DNA of 64,000 nt from UA16 sp042095135 (lineage in GTDB: Bacteria; Bacteroidota; Bacteroidia; Flavobacteriales_D; Sanyastnellaceae): positions 1 to 64,000 of the forward strand of contig JBELBV010000002.1 of assembly GCA_042095135.1 (NCBI GenBank), in the 5' to 3' direction. Shown one piece after another: positions 1 to 8,603 of the stretch (the stretch's first letter is position 1; every line of letters begins with the position of its first letter). A program made the translations under genes and the position numbers. The notes under the pieces were generated by a model, which was not told where the DNA came from, did not search any database, and was given only the letters and a program-made list of their open reading frames with translations.

Positions 1-81
1 GTTCAGCCCTCAGGCCTTCAGCGGGCAGGTGAAGCATGGCTCGCCGTTCCCACAACACCGGGGCTGTACCTCCTAACAACG

Positions 82-121
82 CAACCCGCAGCGGGTGGAA
101 TGATCCGGACCGTGCGGGTTG
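82..121. repeat. Inverted repeat beyond the mdh 3' end
   Basis: The 9-base arms CAACCCGCA (82-90) and TGCGGGTTG (113-121) are exact inverted complements. A shorter hairpin, ACCCGC-A-GCGGGT (84-96), uses the same left arm, so the two structures exclude each other. The repeat lies about 35 bases beyond the mdh stop on the minus strand, where a terminator would sit, but there is no clear T tract. I see no gene I can support in bases 1-155. Confidence 0.4.
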
Positions 122-155
122 TCGTTCAATAGCGCGCAGAGGCGCTTCCGTTAAC

Positions 156-1094
156 TTAGGCTTCGGCGTTCATGCGGTCGAGCACTTCGGCTACGCCGCG
201 GACGGCCTTCTCACTCTCTGCAAGCAACGCTTTTTCTTCGTCATTGAGATCCAACTCGATGATTTTCTCGATGCCGTTCTTTCCGAGCTTCACAGGAACA
301 CCCAAGTACAAATCGTTAATACCGTACTCACCGGTCAACCAGGCGCACACCGGGAAGATGCGCTTCTGATCGCGTAAAATCGCCTCCACCATTTGTGCCG
401 CAGCTGCGCCAGGTGCATACCAGGCAGATGTGCCCAGGAGGTTGACGATCTCACCACCGCCTTTCTTCGTTCGTTCCACGATGGCATTGAGCTTCTCTGC
501 GTCGATCAACTCCGTCACGGGAATGCCCCCGACAGTTGTGTAGCGTGGAAGCGGCACCATGGTGTCGCCGTGGCCACCCATCAGTACAGCTTGGATGTCT
601 TTAGGTGAGCAATCCAATGCCTCAGCCAAGAATGCACGGTAGCGTGCTGTGTCCAAGATACCTGCCATACCCATCACCTTGCTCGAAGGCTTATTTGCGG
701 TGAGGTATGCGCAGTAGGTCATAACATCCAAAGGGTTTGAAACCACAATAATGATGGCCTCAGGACTTTGCTCAAGGATGCTACTGGTCACGCTCTTGAC
801 GATGCCGGAGTTGGTCGCAATCAAATCATCGCGGCTCATGCCGGGCTTCCGCGGCAGTCCACTCGTGATGACCACTACATCTGAATCGGCCGTCTTCGCG
901 TAGTCGTTGGTCGCCCCCACTGTGCGCGTATCGTACAAGTTGATGGGAGCCGTCTCCCAAATGTCCAAGGCCTTGCCTTCGGCAAATCCGTCCTTGATGT
1001 CCAACAAAACGACTTCATTCGCTACTTCGCGGGTAGCCAGGACGTTTGCACACGTTGCACCTACGTTTCCTGCGCCGACTACGGTTACTTTCAT
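156..1094 (-). CDS. mdh: Malate dehydrogenase
   Basis: NAD-dependent malate dehydrogenase (312 aa), interconverting malate and oxaloacetate in the cytoplasmic TCA cycle. It is of the LDH-like type common in Bacteroidota and Chlorobi. The Rossmann motif GAGNVG is at residues 7-12, with an acidic residue (D32) at the end of strand 2 favouring NAD. The active-site loop reads PRKPGMSRDD (R82, R88), followed by LDTARYR (D148, R151) and GGHGDT (catalytic H175). The reading frame extends 29 codons further upstream, but the Rossmann fold begins at once from the ATG at 1094 and a promoter-like element lies just ahead of it. The length is normal for the family. Confidence 0.97.
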   Translation of the reverse strand: MKVTVVGAGNVGATCANVLATREVANEVVLLDIKDGFAEGKALDIWETAPINLYDTRTVGATNDYAKTADSDVVVITSGLPRKPGMSRDDLIATNSGIVKSVTSSILEQSPEAIIIVVSNPLDVMTYCAYLTANKPSSKVMGMAGILDTARYRAFLAEALDCSPKDIQAVLMGGHGDTMVPLPRYTTVGGIPVTELIDAEKLNAIVERTKKGGGEIVNLLGTSAWYAPGAAAAQMVEAILRDQKRIFPVCAWLTGEYGINDLYLGVPVKLGKNGIEKIIELDLNDEEKALLAESEKAVRGVAEVLDRMNAEA

Positions 1095-1122
1095 GGTTCT
1101 GAAATAATGGTGTTTGGGAGGG

Positions 1123-1130
1123 CAAAAGTA
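1123..1130 (-). promoter_or_regulatory. mdh promoter -7 element
   Basis: On the minus strand this reads TACTTTTG, a full match to the Bacteroidota -7 consensus TAnnTTTG, 28 bases ahead of the chosen mdh ATG. The -33 position has TGG rather than TTG, so only the -7 box is strong. Confidence 0.55.
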
Positions 1131-1215
1131 CACAATGAAAGGCCTGTGTCCATGGACCGTGTACAAATCGCACCAACGCATCCGTTCTTACTCGTGGGAC
1201 CACCCGTCTATTGTT

Positions 1216-1223
1216 TAATTTCG
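1216..1223 (+). promoter_or_regulatory. Probable -7 element of the MORN-like gene
   Basis: TAATTTCG matches TAnnTTTG with one mismatch and ends five bases before the ATG at 1229. If it is used, the transcript would begin at or next to the start codon and be essentially leaderless. Confidence 0.4.
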
Positions 1224-1228
1224 CTTTT

Positions 1229-2320
1229 ATGATGCGCAACGTCACACCTGTCACCCTCGTCCTCTGTTTTGCACTGTTCATGAGCCATACCCTGTGGGCT
1301 CAACCGGGAACGCCTTCCGGAGGCAATTACCCCGCTGGAAAGGCTGGTATTGATTTCAATGTCAACAATGCCAAGAACAACAAAGAGGGTAAGTGGATCC
1401 GCGTCTGGCCGAACGGAAACCTATACTACGTGGGTCAGTTTAAAGACGGCACACCATCGGGCCAGTTCAGGTTTTTCTTCGAAACCGGTGAATTGATGTC
1501 CGAAGTGACGCACATCGAAAACGGACGCAAGGCTTTTACGAAATTGTTCCGACAAGGCGGATCGCTGCAAGCGGAGGGTATGTACATGACCAGCCGCAAA
1601 CTCAACGACCAAGGAGAGCCCATGCGCCTCAAGCAAGGCGAGTGGGTGTATTATGATGCCAATGGTCAAGTCCGGTTAAAAGAAAACTACAACATGGACG
1701 TCCTCCACGGTCCGGCCGTGACCTTGAGCAAAAATGGGACGCGCCTAGAGGAAGGTTCGCACGTAGACGGCGAGCGCGATGGCACATGGAAGACATGGGA
1801 TGAATTCGGAACGGCGCTTTCTGAAATCAACTACCGGGATGGCGTATTTCACGGCATGTGCATAATCAATTACGCCAATGGCAGGCCCCAGACCGTAGGG
1901 ATGTACGATAATGGCAAGGAAAACGGATACTGGAAGTCCTTCATGGAAGACGGCACGGTGCAGACCACGCGGCATTTCGATCATGGCGAATTGCTCAAGG
2001 AAATTCACGAAAACGGCCCTGTTTTGTTGACCTTTTCGGATGGGCGGCCCAAAGAAGAATTCGAAGTCGTAAACCAACTCAAAACTGGCCCTTTCAGAGA
2101 ATGGCACGACACCGGTGAATGGATGATTGAAGAATCCCTCGACCCCGAGACAGGCGATCCCATTCGTAAGCGCATCCTTACCGGAGAAGCCATCCGCCGG
2201 GAAGGCGAATTCGTGGACGGAAAGCTGGATGGCGACGTCTACAACTACGACCTCAACGGTCGGTTGTTGCTGATTGAGCGCTACGAAAACGGCACGCTGA
2301 AAACCAGCGTGAAGCAATGA
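1229..2320 (+). CDS. Secreted MORN-like / YwqK-type repeat protein
   Basis: A protein of 363 aa with a typical signal peptide (hydrophobic stretch VTPVTLVLCFALFM, likely cleavage after TLWA). The rest is a row of about ten degenerate repeats of roughly 25-35 residues built on the pattern nG..Y..nG...G.W..y, as in MORN_2 / toxin-antitoxin YwqK proteins. These beta-hairpin repeats are common in exported Bacteroidota proteins; the name antitoxin is only a family label and no toxin is present here. The start is ATG ATG at 1229/1232; an upstream TTG at 1211 overlaps the promoter element. The 3' end overlaps the start of the subtilase by four bases (ATGA), so the two are probably translated together. 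Exact role unknown. Confidence 0.85.
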   Translation: MMRNVTPVTLVLCFALFMSHTLWAQPGTPSGGNYPAGKAGIDFNVNNAKNNKEGKWIRVWPNGNLYYVGQFKDGTPSGQFRFFFETGELMSEVTHIENGRKAFTKLFRQGGSLQAEGMYMTSRKLNDQGEPMRLKQGEWVYYDANGQVRLKENYNMDVLHGPAVTLSKNGTRLEEGSHVDGERDGTWKTWDEFGTALSEINYRDGVFHGMCIINYANGRPQTVGMYDNGKENGYWKSFMEDGTVQTTRHFDHGELLKEIHENGPVLLTFSDGRPKEEFEVVNQLKTGPFREWHDTGEWMIEESLDPETGDPIRKRILTGEAIRREGEFVDGKLDGDVYNYDLNGRLLLIERYENGTLKTSVKQ

Positions 2321-4020
2321 ACCCTTTCCGCACGCTGTGTGCAACGCTGGCGGTGGCATCATTCCTCTGTTGGCACGTTGAGGCGCCGGGGCAAACAGCT
2401 CCCAATCGGTATTGGGTCGAGTTTAATGGCAAGCTTTCGGATGAATTGCCCGCCGGACATTCGACTCCGTACACCTTGGACGCCCCATCCGAATTTTTAA
2501 GTGCCAAGGCCATCTACCGAAGGGCCCTCCAAAACATCGCCATCACCCCACAGGACCTGCCCATTCCCCCTTCTTACATCGACTCCCTTCGGGGGCTGGA
2601 TGGATTTAAGGTGATCCTCCAAAGCAAATGGTTCAATGCCATAACCATTGCCGTGGTCGACAGTACATTTGATCCGTTTTCCCTGCTCGAGTTGCCCATG
2701 GTGACCGACGTGAAAAGCGTGCTATGTGTCGATGGTGATGTCCGGGAGCCTGCCGCTGCAGTGCTCTCACGAACATCAGTCGAACAGACCGCATACGGCG
2801 GCGGGTTGGCGCCGCTGAAACAGCTCAATGCCGATTGGCTTCACGGACTCGGTTTTCGAGGCGAGGGAATGACAATCGCTGTATTGGACGCCGGATTTGA
2901 AAACACCGAGAGCCTGCCTATTTTCCAACGGGCATGGAACGAAGGACGGATCCAAGAAGGCCTCGATGCCATGTACTCGCAGGGCGGATTGTTTGCCCAT
3001 CACCGGCACGGCACGGCCGTGCTGGGCACCATGGCCGGGCACTTAGAAGACTCGCTGATTGGAACAGCACCGGATGCGACCTTCGTCTTGTACCGCACCG
3101 AAGATGCCTACAGCGAATACCTCATCGAAGAGGATTATTGGGTGGCCGCCGCCGAGCACGCAGACAGCATCGGTGTCGACCTCATGAACACCTCCCTCGG
3201 TTACAGCTTGTTTGACGACAGCACGATGAACCACGTCTACGACGACCTGAATGGCACGACCACCCGCATCAGTCAAGCCGCCGAATGGGCCGCGCAAAAA
3301 GGCATCCTGTGCACAACAAGCGCGGGCAACAGCGGAGCAGCAGCTTGGCATTACATCACAGCCCCAGCCGATGCCGATGGCATCTTGACGGTCGGAGCTG
3401 TGGATGCAGATGGCCAACACGCCGTGTTCAGCGGTTGGGGGCCCACTGCGGATGGTCGGGTCAAGCCCGACGTCATGGCGTTGGGGGTGCAAGCCGCCTA
3501 TCCGTTTGCAGATTCCACCATTCGCCGGGGCAACGGCACCAGTTTCTCCTCGCCCATTTTGTGCGGGGCTGCCGCCTGCTTGTGGCAAGCCTTCCCCACG
3601 GCAACCGCTCAAGACATCCGAAATGCCATCACCACTTCTGCACACCTTTATACCCAATCCAATGACAGCATGGGCTACGGCGTACCTGATTTCAGTAAAG
3701 CCTTTGAACTGTTGGATGAAGCCGGGGCAGCCACCTGGGCAACGGAGGAATCCTCCGATGTCCTGATCTTCCCCAACCCCAGCAGTGACGGAATCTTGCG
3801 TTGGCTATACAGCGGAGCCGAAGTCCCCGTGACCTGGCAACTATTCAATGCAGGAGGACGTCTGGTCCAAGAAGGCTACATCCCAGTGTGGTCAACGGCG
3901 GACGGCATCCTCCAAGGTTCCACCCGGATAGATGATTCATCGCCCAATGGCACTTACATTCTTCAATTGACCGGGACCGAAGCCCCCCTTGCCAGCCGGC
4001 GCTGGGTGTTGATGCGCTGA
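2317..4020 (+). CDS. S8 subtilisin-like protease with T9SS sorting domain
   Basis: A secreted serine endopeptidase of 567 aa. An N-terminal signal peptide (about 1-26) is followed by a pro-region and the subtilase domain (about 165-465) with the full catalytic set: D191 in AVLDAGF, H231 in RHGTAV, the oxyanion Asn in SAGNSG (N338) and S409 in GTSFSSP. The C-terminal 80 or so residues (from IFPNPSSDG) are a type A T9SS sorting domain, so the protein should cross the outer membrane through the type IX machinery and be anchored or released at the surface. It overlaps the preceding MORN-like gene by ATGA and converges on rarA with only five bases between the stop codons. Confidence 0.95.
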   Translation: MNPFRTLCATLAVASFLCWHVEAPGQTAPNRYWVEFNGKLSDELPAGHSTPYTLDAPSEFLSAKAIYRRALQNIAITPQDLPIPPSYIDSLRGLDGFKVILQSKWFNAITIAVVDSTFDPFSLLELPMVTDVKSVLCVDGDVREPAAAVLSRTSVEQTAYGGGLAPLKQLNADWLHGLGFRGEGMTIAVLDAGFENTESLPIFQRAWNEGRIQEGLDAMYSQGGLFAHHRHGTAVLGTMAGHLEDSLIGTAPDATFVLYRTEDAYSEYLIEEDYWVAAAEHADSIGVDLMNTSLGYSLFDDSTMNHVYDDLNGTTTRISQAAEWAAQKGILCTTSAGNSGAAAWHYITAPADADGILTVGAVDADGQHAVFSGWGPTADGRVKPDVMALGVQAAYPFADSTIRRGNGTSFSSPILCGAAACLWQAFPTATAQDIRNAITTSAHLYTQSNDSMGYGVPDFSKAFELLDEAGAATWATEESSDVLIFPNPSSDGILRWLYSGAEVPVTWQLFNAGGRLVQEGYIPVWSTADGILQGSTRIDDSSPNGTYILQLTGTEAPLASRRWVLMR

Positions 4021-4025
4021 TCGCT

Positions 4026-5300
4026 TCAGAAACCGTATTTCTCCTTCCATATGGCCTGCATGGCCCTGCGGATGTTCGCCTCTTTGGCGTTGTTGCCTGG
4101 GGTATAAAAGGATGTGCCAGCAATGCCCTCCGGTAAAAACTCTTGGCCGGAAGCCCCCTGGCTCGAATCGTGATCGTATTGGTAGCCTTTGCCGAAACCC
4201 TGGTCCTTCATGAATTGATTGGGCGCATTACGCAGGTGTAGCGGAACAGGCAAGTCTCCCGTTTGGTTGACGAACTGCATGGCGTTGTTGATGGCAGCGT
4301 ATGCCGCATTGCTCTTCGGACTGGTGGCGAGGTAAATCACACACTGACTCAACGGAATGCGCCCCTCGGGCATGCCAATGCGCTCTACCGCCGCGAAGGT
4401 CTCATTGGCCATAACCAAGGCCGTGGGGTTGGCCAAGCCAATGTCCTCAGCGGCTGAAATGACCAAGCGCCGTGCAATGAATTTGGGGTCTTCACCGCCG
4501 GCCAACATGCGAGCTAAATAATACACCGCCGCATTTGGATCGCTGCCTCGGATGCTCTTGATCAAGGCGGAAGCAATGTCGTAATGGGCGTCCCCCTTTT
4601 TGTCGAACCGAACCGTTGAAGATTGCAAGGCCGATTTGACCGATGCGTTATCGATGACCACCGGATCTTCTGTAGACAACCCCACCAGCAGCTCCACCGC
4701 ATTGAGCAAGCGGCGGGCGTCACCGCTGCTAGCTCGAAACAATGCCTCCCACTCCTTCACCTCGACGGTGCGCATGCTCAAGACGTCATCTTCCGCAATT
4801 GCACGATTCACAATTAGCTTTAGCTGAACCTCATCAAAAGGCTGTAATACATATACTTGACATCGACTTATTAATGCCGGTATCACCTCAAAAGAGGGGT
4901 TCTCAGTTGTGGCTCCGATAAGGGTGACCAAGCCCTGTTCGACCGCACCGAGTAAGCTGTCTTGCTGCGATTTCGAGAACCTGTGAATCTCGTCAATGAA
5001 CAAGATGGCACGGCCAGCAAACATACCCGAACGCTTTACACTCGCAATGACTTCGCGGACCTCTTTGACGCCGCTTTGAACGGCAGAAAGTTCATGGAAC
5101 GGTCGATTCGATTGGGAAGCGATGATCTTCGCCAAGGTGGTCTTCCCCACCCCAGGTGGACCCCACAGAATCATGGAAGGGACATTCCCCCCTTCGAGCG
5201 AACGACGGAGGACCTGGTCTTCTCCGACCAAATGACCCTGCCCCAAATAGTCCTCCAGGGTTCGTGGGCGCATCCGTTCTGCTAAGGGCACCTCATGCAT
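4026..5300 (-). CDS. rarA: Replication-associated recombination protein A (AAA+ ATPase)
   Basis: Homologue of RarA/MgsA/WRNIP1 (424 aa), a clamp-loader-like AAA+ ATPase acting at stalled replication forks. Walker A is GPPGVGKT (47-54), Walker B is ILFIDEIH (99-106), and sensor 1 lies in GATTENPSF. The C-terminal half has the family's helical tetramerisation region with the IRGSDPNAAVYYLARM signature. The start lies inside the 3' end of the acyltransferase gene (8-base overlap), so translation is likely coupled. It is the last gene of a three-gene minus-strand unit. Confidence 0.96.
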   Translation of the reverse strand: MHEVPLAERMRPRTLEDYLGQGHLVGEDQVLRRSLEGGNVPSMILWGPPGVGKTTLAKIIASQSNRPFHELSAVQSGVKEVREVIASVKRSGMFAGRAILFIDEIHRFSKSQQDSLLGAVEQGLVTLIGATTENPSFEVIPALISRCQVYVLQPFDEVQLKLIVNRAIAEDDVLSMRTVEVKEWEALFRASSGDARRLLNAVELLVGLSTEDPVVIDNASVKSALQSSTVRFDKKGDAHYDIASALIKSIRGSDPNAAVYYLARMLAGGEDPKFIARRLVISAAEDIGLANPTALVMANETFAAVERIGMPEGRIPLSQCVIYLATSPKSNAAYAAINNAMQFVNQTGDLPVPLHLRNAPNQFMKDQGFGKGYQYDHDSSQGASGQEFLPEGIAGTSFYTPGNNAKEANIRRAMQAIWKEKYGF

Positions 5301-6204
5301 GATCGACAGGCTTGGTTTCCGATTCTGGCCGGGGGTTCAACAGCATCGACTCAGGACGCGCATGCTTCCACCGCTTGTGTGACCACAACCACTGGTGAGG
5401 CATTTCCCGGATGTCAGCTTCCAACAAATCAATGCACCGTTGCAGGATAGCACCTTCGGGCAGCGCATTCGGCGCATCCGTGACCAGCTCGTAATGCGTT
5501 TCGTAGCGGCCGCGCTTGAGCTTCTTGATGTGCCCATAAATCACCGGTAAGTCGTACGAGCGGGCCCATTTTTCAAGGCCGAAATACCACGCCGTTTCCT
5601 GATTTAAGAAGGAGTTCCACCACGATTTGACCGGATCGGCTGGGCTTTGATCAAATCCCATGACCACCGCCTTTGGACTATCGCCTTTGATGTGCGCATC
5701 CATCCAACACTGGGAATCAACAGTGCGCACCATTTCCAATCCGAACCGTTGACGCGATTCACGAACGGCTTCGTCCATGGTTTTGTTGGACAGGCGCTTG
5801 TATACTGCCATAACGTCGTGCGGCACGTTTTGATTCGCCGTCATGGCATAGAGTTCCCAATTGTTGAAATGGCCCCCAGCGATGAGCACACTCCGACCGG
5901 CCTGAAAAAACGGTTCAAAAACTTCAACACGCTCATGCCCCATGCGAGACCGAGCTTCCGCATCGGAAATCGAGAAGTTCTTGATGGACTCCAGCGTAAT
6001 ATCCACGAAATGGCGGTAATACAGGCGTTCAATTTGCCGGTGTTCCGCCTCGGAACGTTCGGGAAAACTTCGCTCGATGTTGCCCCGAATCACCGGACGA
6101 CGGTAGCTCACCACATCCGATGCCAGTCGCGCCAGTAGCCCGCTAATCGCATGCAAAACACCGAACGGCAAGCGTGAAAATAATCGGAGGAAGAACAAGG
6201 TCAT
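5293..6204 (-). CDS. Lipid A biosynthesis acyltransferase (LpxL/HtrB family)
   Basis: A protein of 303 aa with an N-terminal membrane-associated helix (about 2-25) and the LPLAT fold of late lipid A acyltransferases. It is expected to add a secondary acyl chain to lipid A precursors at the inner membrane. The catalytic HX4E motif is HFNNWE (H112, E117), and the second conserved region GFDQSPADP follows about 80 residues later. The length is typical. Nineteen bases separate it from the upstream hydrolase, and its end overlaps rarA. The acyl donor and position cannot be told from sequence. Confidence 0.92.
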   Translation of the reverse strand: MTLFFLRLFSRLPFGVLHAISGLLARLASDVVSYRRPVIRGNIERSFPERSEAEHRQIERLYYRHFVDITLESIKNFSISDAEARSRMGHERVEVFEPFFQAGRSVLIAGGHFNNWELYAMTANQNVPHDVMAVYKRLSNKTMDEAVRESRQRFGLEMVRTVDSQCWMDAHIKGDSPKAVVMGFDQSPADPVKSWWNSFLNQETAWYFGLEKWARSYDLPVIYGHIKKLKRGRYETHYELVTDAPNALPEGAILQRCIDLLEADIREMPHQWLWSHKRWKHARPESMLLNPRPESETKPVDHA

Positions 6205-6222
6205 GGTCGTGCGAAAATAAGG

Positions 6223-7005
6223 TCAATCCAACCCGACTCCATGGGTCGTGCCGACCAAGCCGTCGTACGCCAATGCCACCCCATCAGGCAGCTCTGCATT
6301 AACGGATTCATGGAAGCCCAGTTGGTGGCTGATGTGGGTGAAATATGTTTGGCGGGCGCCAATTTTCAACGTCCAATCCAAGGCCTCGTTCAGGGTAAAA
6401 TGCGACAGGTGTGACTCCCGGCGCAGGGCATTCAAGACGAGTACATCCACCCCTTCCAAGCGCTGCAGTGCCAGAGGCGACAGTTGATTCGCATCGGTGA
6501 TGTAAGCCAACCCGCCAATGCGAAAGCCCAAAACTGGCAATTTGTGGTGCAACACCGGAAGCGGCCACCACTGTGCGTCTCCGATGGCAAATGGTTCTTC
6601 CCCGATCCGGTGGAGCTGCACCCGCGGCACACCAGGGTAATCCGCTTCGAATATGTACTTGAATTCCCGTTGCAAGGCTCGCTCCACACGCTCCGTAGCG
6701 TAGACCGGCATGTTCTTCCGGCTGCGAAAATTGAACGGTCGGATGTCATCCAAGCCGGCTACGTGGTCCTTGTGTTCATGCGTAAACACGACGGCATCGA
6801 GGGTATCTATCCCAGATCGGAGGCATTGCTGGCGAAAATCCGGACCGGTATCGATTACCACCGCAGCCCCGCCAGCCTTGACCAGCAAGGAGCTGCGCAA
6901 GCGCTGGTCACGCGCGTTTTCACTCTGGCAAACTTCACACGAACACCCGATGATCGGCACGCCTTGCGACGTACCTGTTCCGAGAAATGTGAATTCAACC
7001 TCCAT
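6223..7005 (-). CDS. PhnP-like MBL-fold metallohydrolase
   Basis: A metallo-beta-lactamase-fold hydrolase (260 aa) of the PhnP-like group. It opens with FLGTGTSQGVP and a cysteine cluster (C21, C23, C26), followed by the metal-binding THEHKDH (H76, H78, D80, H81). PhnP itself is a cyclic phosphate phosphodiesterase, but many relatives of this short type have unknown substrates and there are no phn genes nearby. I chose the ATG at 7005 because the family fold starts there; an 11-codon extension to 7038 would run through the promoter region. It heads the unit with the acyltransferase and rarA. Confidence 0.88.
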   Translation of the reverse strand: MEVEFTFLGTGTSQGVPIIGCSCEVCQSENARDQRLRSSLLVKAGGAAVVIDTGPDFRQQCLRSGIDTLDAVVFTHEHKDHVAGLDDIRPFNFRSRKNMPVYATERVERALQREFKYIFEADYPGVPRVQLHRIGEEPFAIGDAQWWPLPVLHHKLPVLGFRIGGLAYITDANQLSPLALQRLEGVDVLVLNALRRESHLSHFTLNEALDWTLKIGARQTYFTHISHQLGFHESVNAELPDGVALAYDGLVGTTHGVGLD

Positions 7006-7009
7006 GAAC

Positions 7010-7041
7010 CAAAGGTACGCCCTGTTCATCTCGTACATTTG
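7010..7041. promoter_or_regulatory. Overlapping divergent promoter region
   Basis: Two opposite -7 elements lie in the 70-base gap: TACCTTTG on the minus strand (7017-7010), ending four bases before the hydrolase ATG, and TACATTTG on the plus strand (7034-7041), 34 bases before the ATG at 7076. Both match TAnnTTTG fully. The expected -33 region of each falls on the -7 box of the other, although neither has a clear TTG there. Confidence 0.45.
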
Positions 7042-7075
7042 TTGAAACAGGCCCTACACTGAAATCAGAATTGCC

Positions 7076-8563
7076 ATGGATTCCAACCGTGTCGTCCTCT
7101 CTGCCAAACAGAAAGCACTCCGCATCAACCTGAATCAGGACCTGTACGGCACGTTCGCCGAAATCGGCGCGGGCCAAGAGGTCGTCCGGCACTTCTTCCG
7201 TGCCGGAGGAGCCTCCGGCACCATTGCCAAAGCGATGTCGGCTTACGACAAGGATTTTTCCAATGCCATATACGGGGAAGAGAAAAACGGACGGTACGTC
7301 TGCGAAAGCCGCGTACACAAGATGCTCGCCCACGAATACCAATTGATGGTGGACCGCTTGGACCGCGCTGAGCACCCCTCCAAGCATTTCTTCGCTTTTG
7401 CGAACACCGTCGCCACCATCAATTACCACAAGACGAATCAAGGCCACGGTTGGTTCGGACTCAAGTTCCAATCCGCCCCCGACCAGGAGCCCAATGAAGT
7501 CATCCTCCACGCGCGGTTGCACGAAAGCGACGCCCTCTTGCAGCACCAGACAGTTGGCATGCTTGGAGTGAACCTCGTTTACGGTTGCGTCTTCTTCTAC
7601 AAGAAGCCCAAGGAACTCCTGCAATCGTTGTACGACAACCTTGACCGCGATCAGGTAGAAATCGACATGATTGAAATGAACGGGCCAGATTTCGCAGCAG
7701 TCGATAATCGCCTCCTGTCCCTTCAATTGGTCAAAAATGGTATGACGGATGCGGTCATCTTCTCTCCTGACGGGCGGAATCGACAGGCAGCCGATGTCCT
7801 GTACAAGAAGAACATCCTCGCCATTCGCGGGTCCTTCCGACCGGTGACCAAGGTCAGCATTGACATGATCGCCAAAGGGCTTCAGCAATTCAAGCAGGAA
7901 GCCCGTGTCGAGGAAGACAACATCCAAGTACTCTTTGAAATCACGCTCAACAACCTCTCTGTAGAGGGCGACATCGACGAGCAGGATTTCTTGGACCGCG
8001 CCGACGTATTGTGTTCGATCGGCCAAACCGTGCTCATATCGAACTACCAGAAGTACTTTAAACTCGTTGAATTCTTCTCCCAGCACACCAAAAAACGCAT
8101 GGGAATCATCATGGGCGCCAACACGTTGTCGATGGTGTTTGACGAAAAATACTACCGCAACCTTAATGGTGGCATCCTAGAGGCGTTTGGCATCTTATTC
8201 AGTCGCGATTTGAAGATGTACCTCTACCCTTGGATGGACCTACCTTCCGGTGAGCTGTGGAAAGTCGAGAACACCCCCTTGCACCCGCGAATGCAGCCAC
8301 TGTTCGACTACCTCCGGTTCAATAAGAGGATCATCGACATCCCCTACGATGAAGACGTCCTTGGGATTTTCAGCAAGGAAGCCTTGGAACTCATCAAAAC
8401 AGGCCAAGACGGCTGGGAGTCCATGGTGCCCGATTTTGTGGACCGCATCATCAAAGAGAACCGCCTGTTCGGATACAGCGGTGCCGCTGCACCTGCCGCT
8501 TTGCCGGATCAAGAGGACGCCGCCGAGGCAGCTGCCCGGGCCATCTCCTCTGGCGAACAATAG
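7076..8563 (+). CDS. Conserved protein of unassigned function
   Basis: A soluble-looking protein of 495 aa with no signal peptide and no membrane segment. I recognise it as a long, highly conserved bacterial family. Landmarks are GTFAEIGAGQEVVRHFF near residue 22, SGTIAKAMSAYD near 47, VDNRLLSLQLVKNGMTDAV in the middle, and an ALRGSFRPVTKV-like stretch (here AIRGSFRPVTKV). Database labels for such proteins, including nicotinate-nucleotide adenylyltransferase and TonB-dependent receptor, are not supported: I see no adenylyltransferase nucleotide motif and no beta-barrel features. The last 30 residues are Ala/Glu-rich and probably a disordered tail. It is divergent from the PhnP-like hydrolase and ends before a bidirectional terminator. 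Confidence 0.85.
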   Translation: MDSNRVVLSAKQKALRINLNQDLYGTFAEIGAGQEVVRHFFRAGGASGTIAKAMSAYDKDFSNAIYGEEKNGRYVCESRVHKMLAHEYQLMVDRLDRAEHPSKHFFAFANTVATINYHKTNQGHGWFGLKFQSAPDQEPNEVILHARLHESDALLQHQTVGMLGVNLVYGCVFFYKKPKELLQSLYDNLDRDQVEIDMIEMNGPDFAAVDNRLLSLQLVKNGMTDAVIFSPDGRNRQAADVLYKKNILAIRGSFRPVTKVSIDMIAKGLQQFKQEARVEEDNIQVLFEITLNNLSVEGDIDEQDFLDRADVLCSIGQTVLISNYQKYFKLVEFFSQHTKKRMGIIMGANTLSMVFDEKYYRNLNGGILEAFGILFSRDLKMYLYPWMDLPSGELWKVENTPLHPRMQPLFDYLRFNKRIIDIPYDEDVLGIFSKEALELIKTGQDGWESMVPDFVDRIIKENRLFGYSGAAAPAALPDQEDAAEAAARAISSGEQ

Positions 8564-8603
8564 GACGTCGTCCGGGGCTGCGGCTCATGGCTCACAATCC
8601 AAA

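Noticed and set aside
36..377. Plus-strand frame of 113 aa at the window start
   Set aside because: It overlaps the certain 3' end of mdh on the other strand and resembles no protein.
1629..2320. MORN-like/YwqK protein as half of a toxin-antitoxin system
   Set aside because: The antitoxin label is inherited from a family name; there is a signal peptide and no toxin gene beside it.
1745..2362. Minus-strand frame of 205 aa opposite the MORN-like gene
   Set aside because: It is a shadow: the plus-strand frame has a signal peptide and regular repeats.
7005..8086. Minus-strand reading frame of about 360 aa opposite the conserved 495-aa gene
   Set aside because: The plus-strand protein is a recognised conserved family; the opposite frame has no domain and would run into the hydrolase gene.
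7076..8563. Calling the 495-aa protein a nicotinate-nucleotide adenylyltransferase
   Set aside because: The nucleotidyltransferase HxGH-type motif and the SxxTxR-type motif are not visible.
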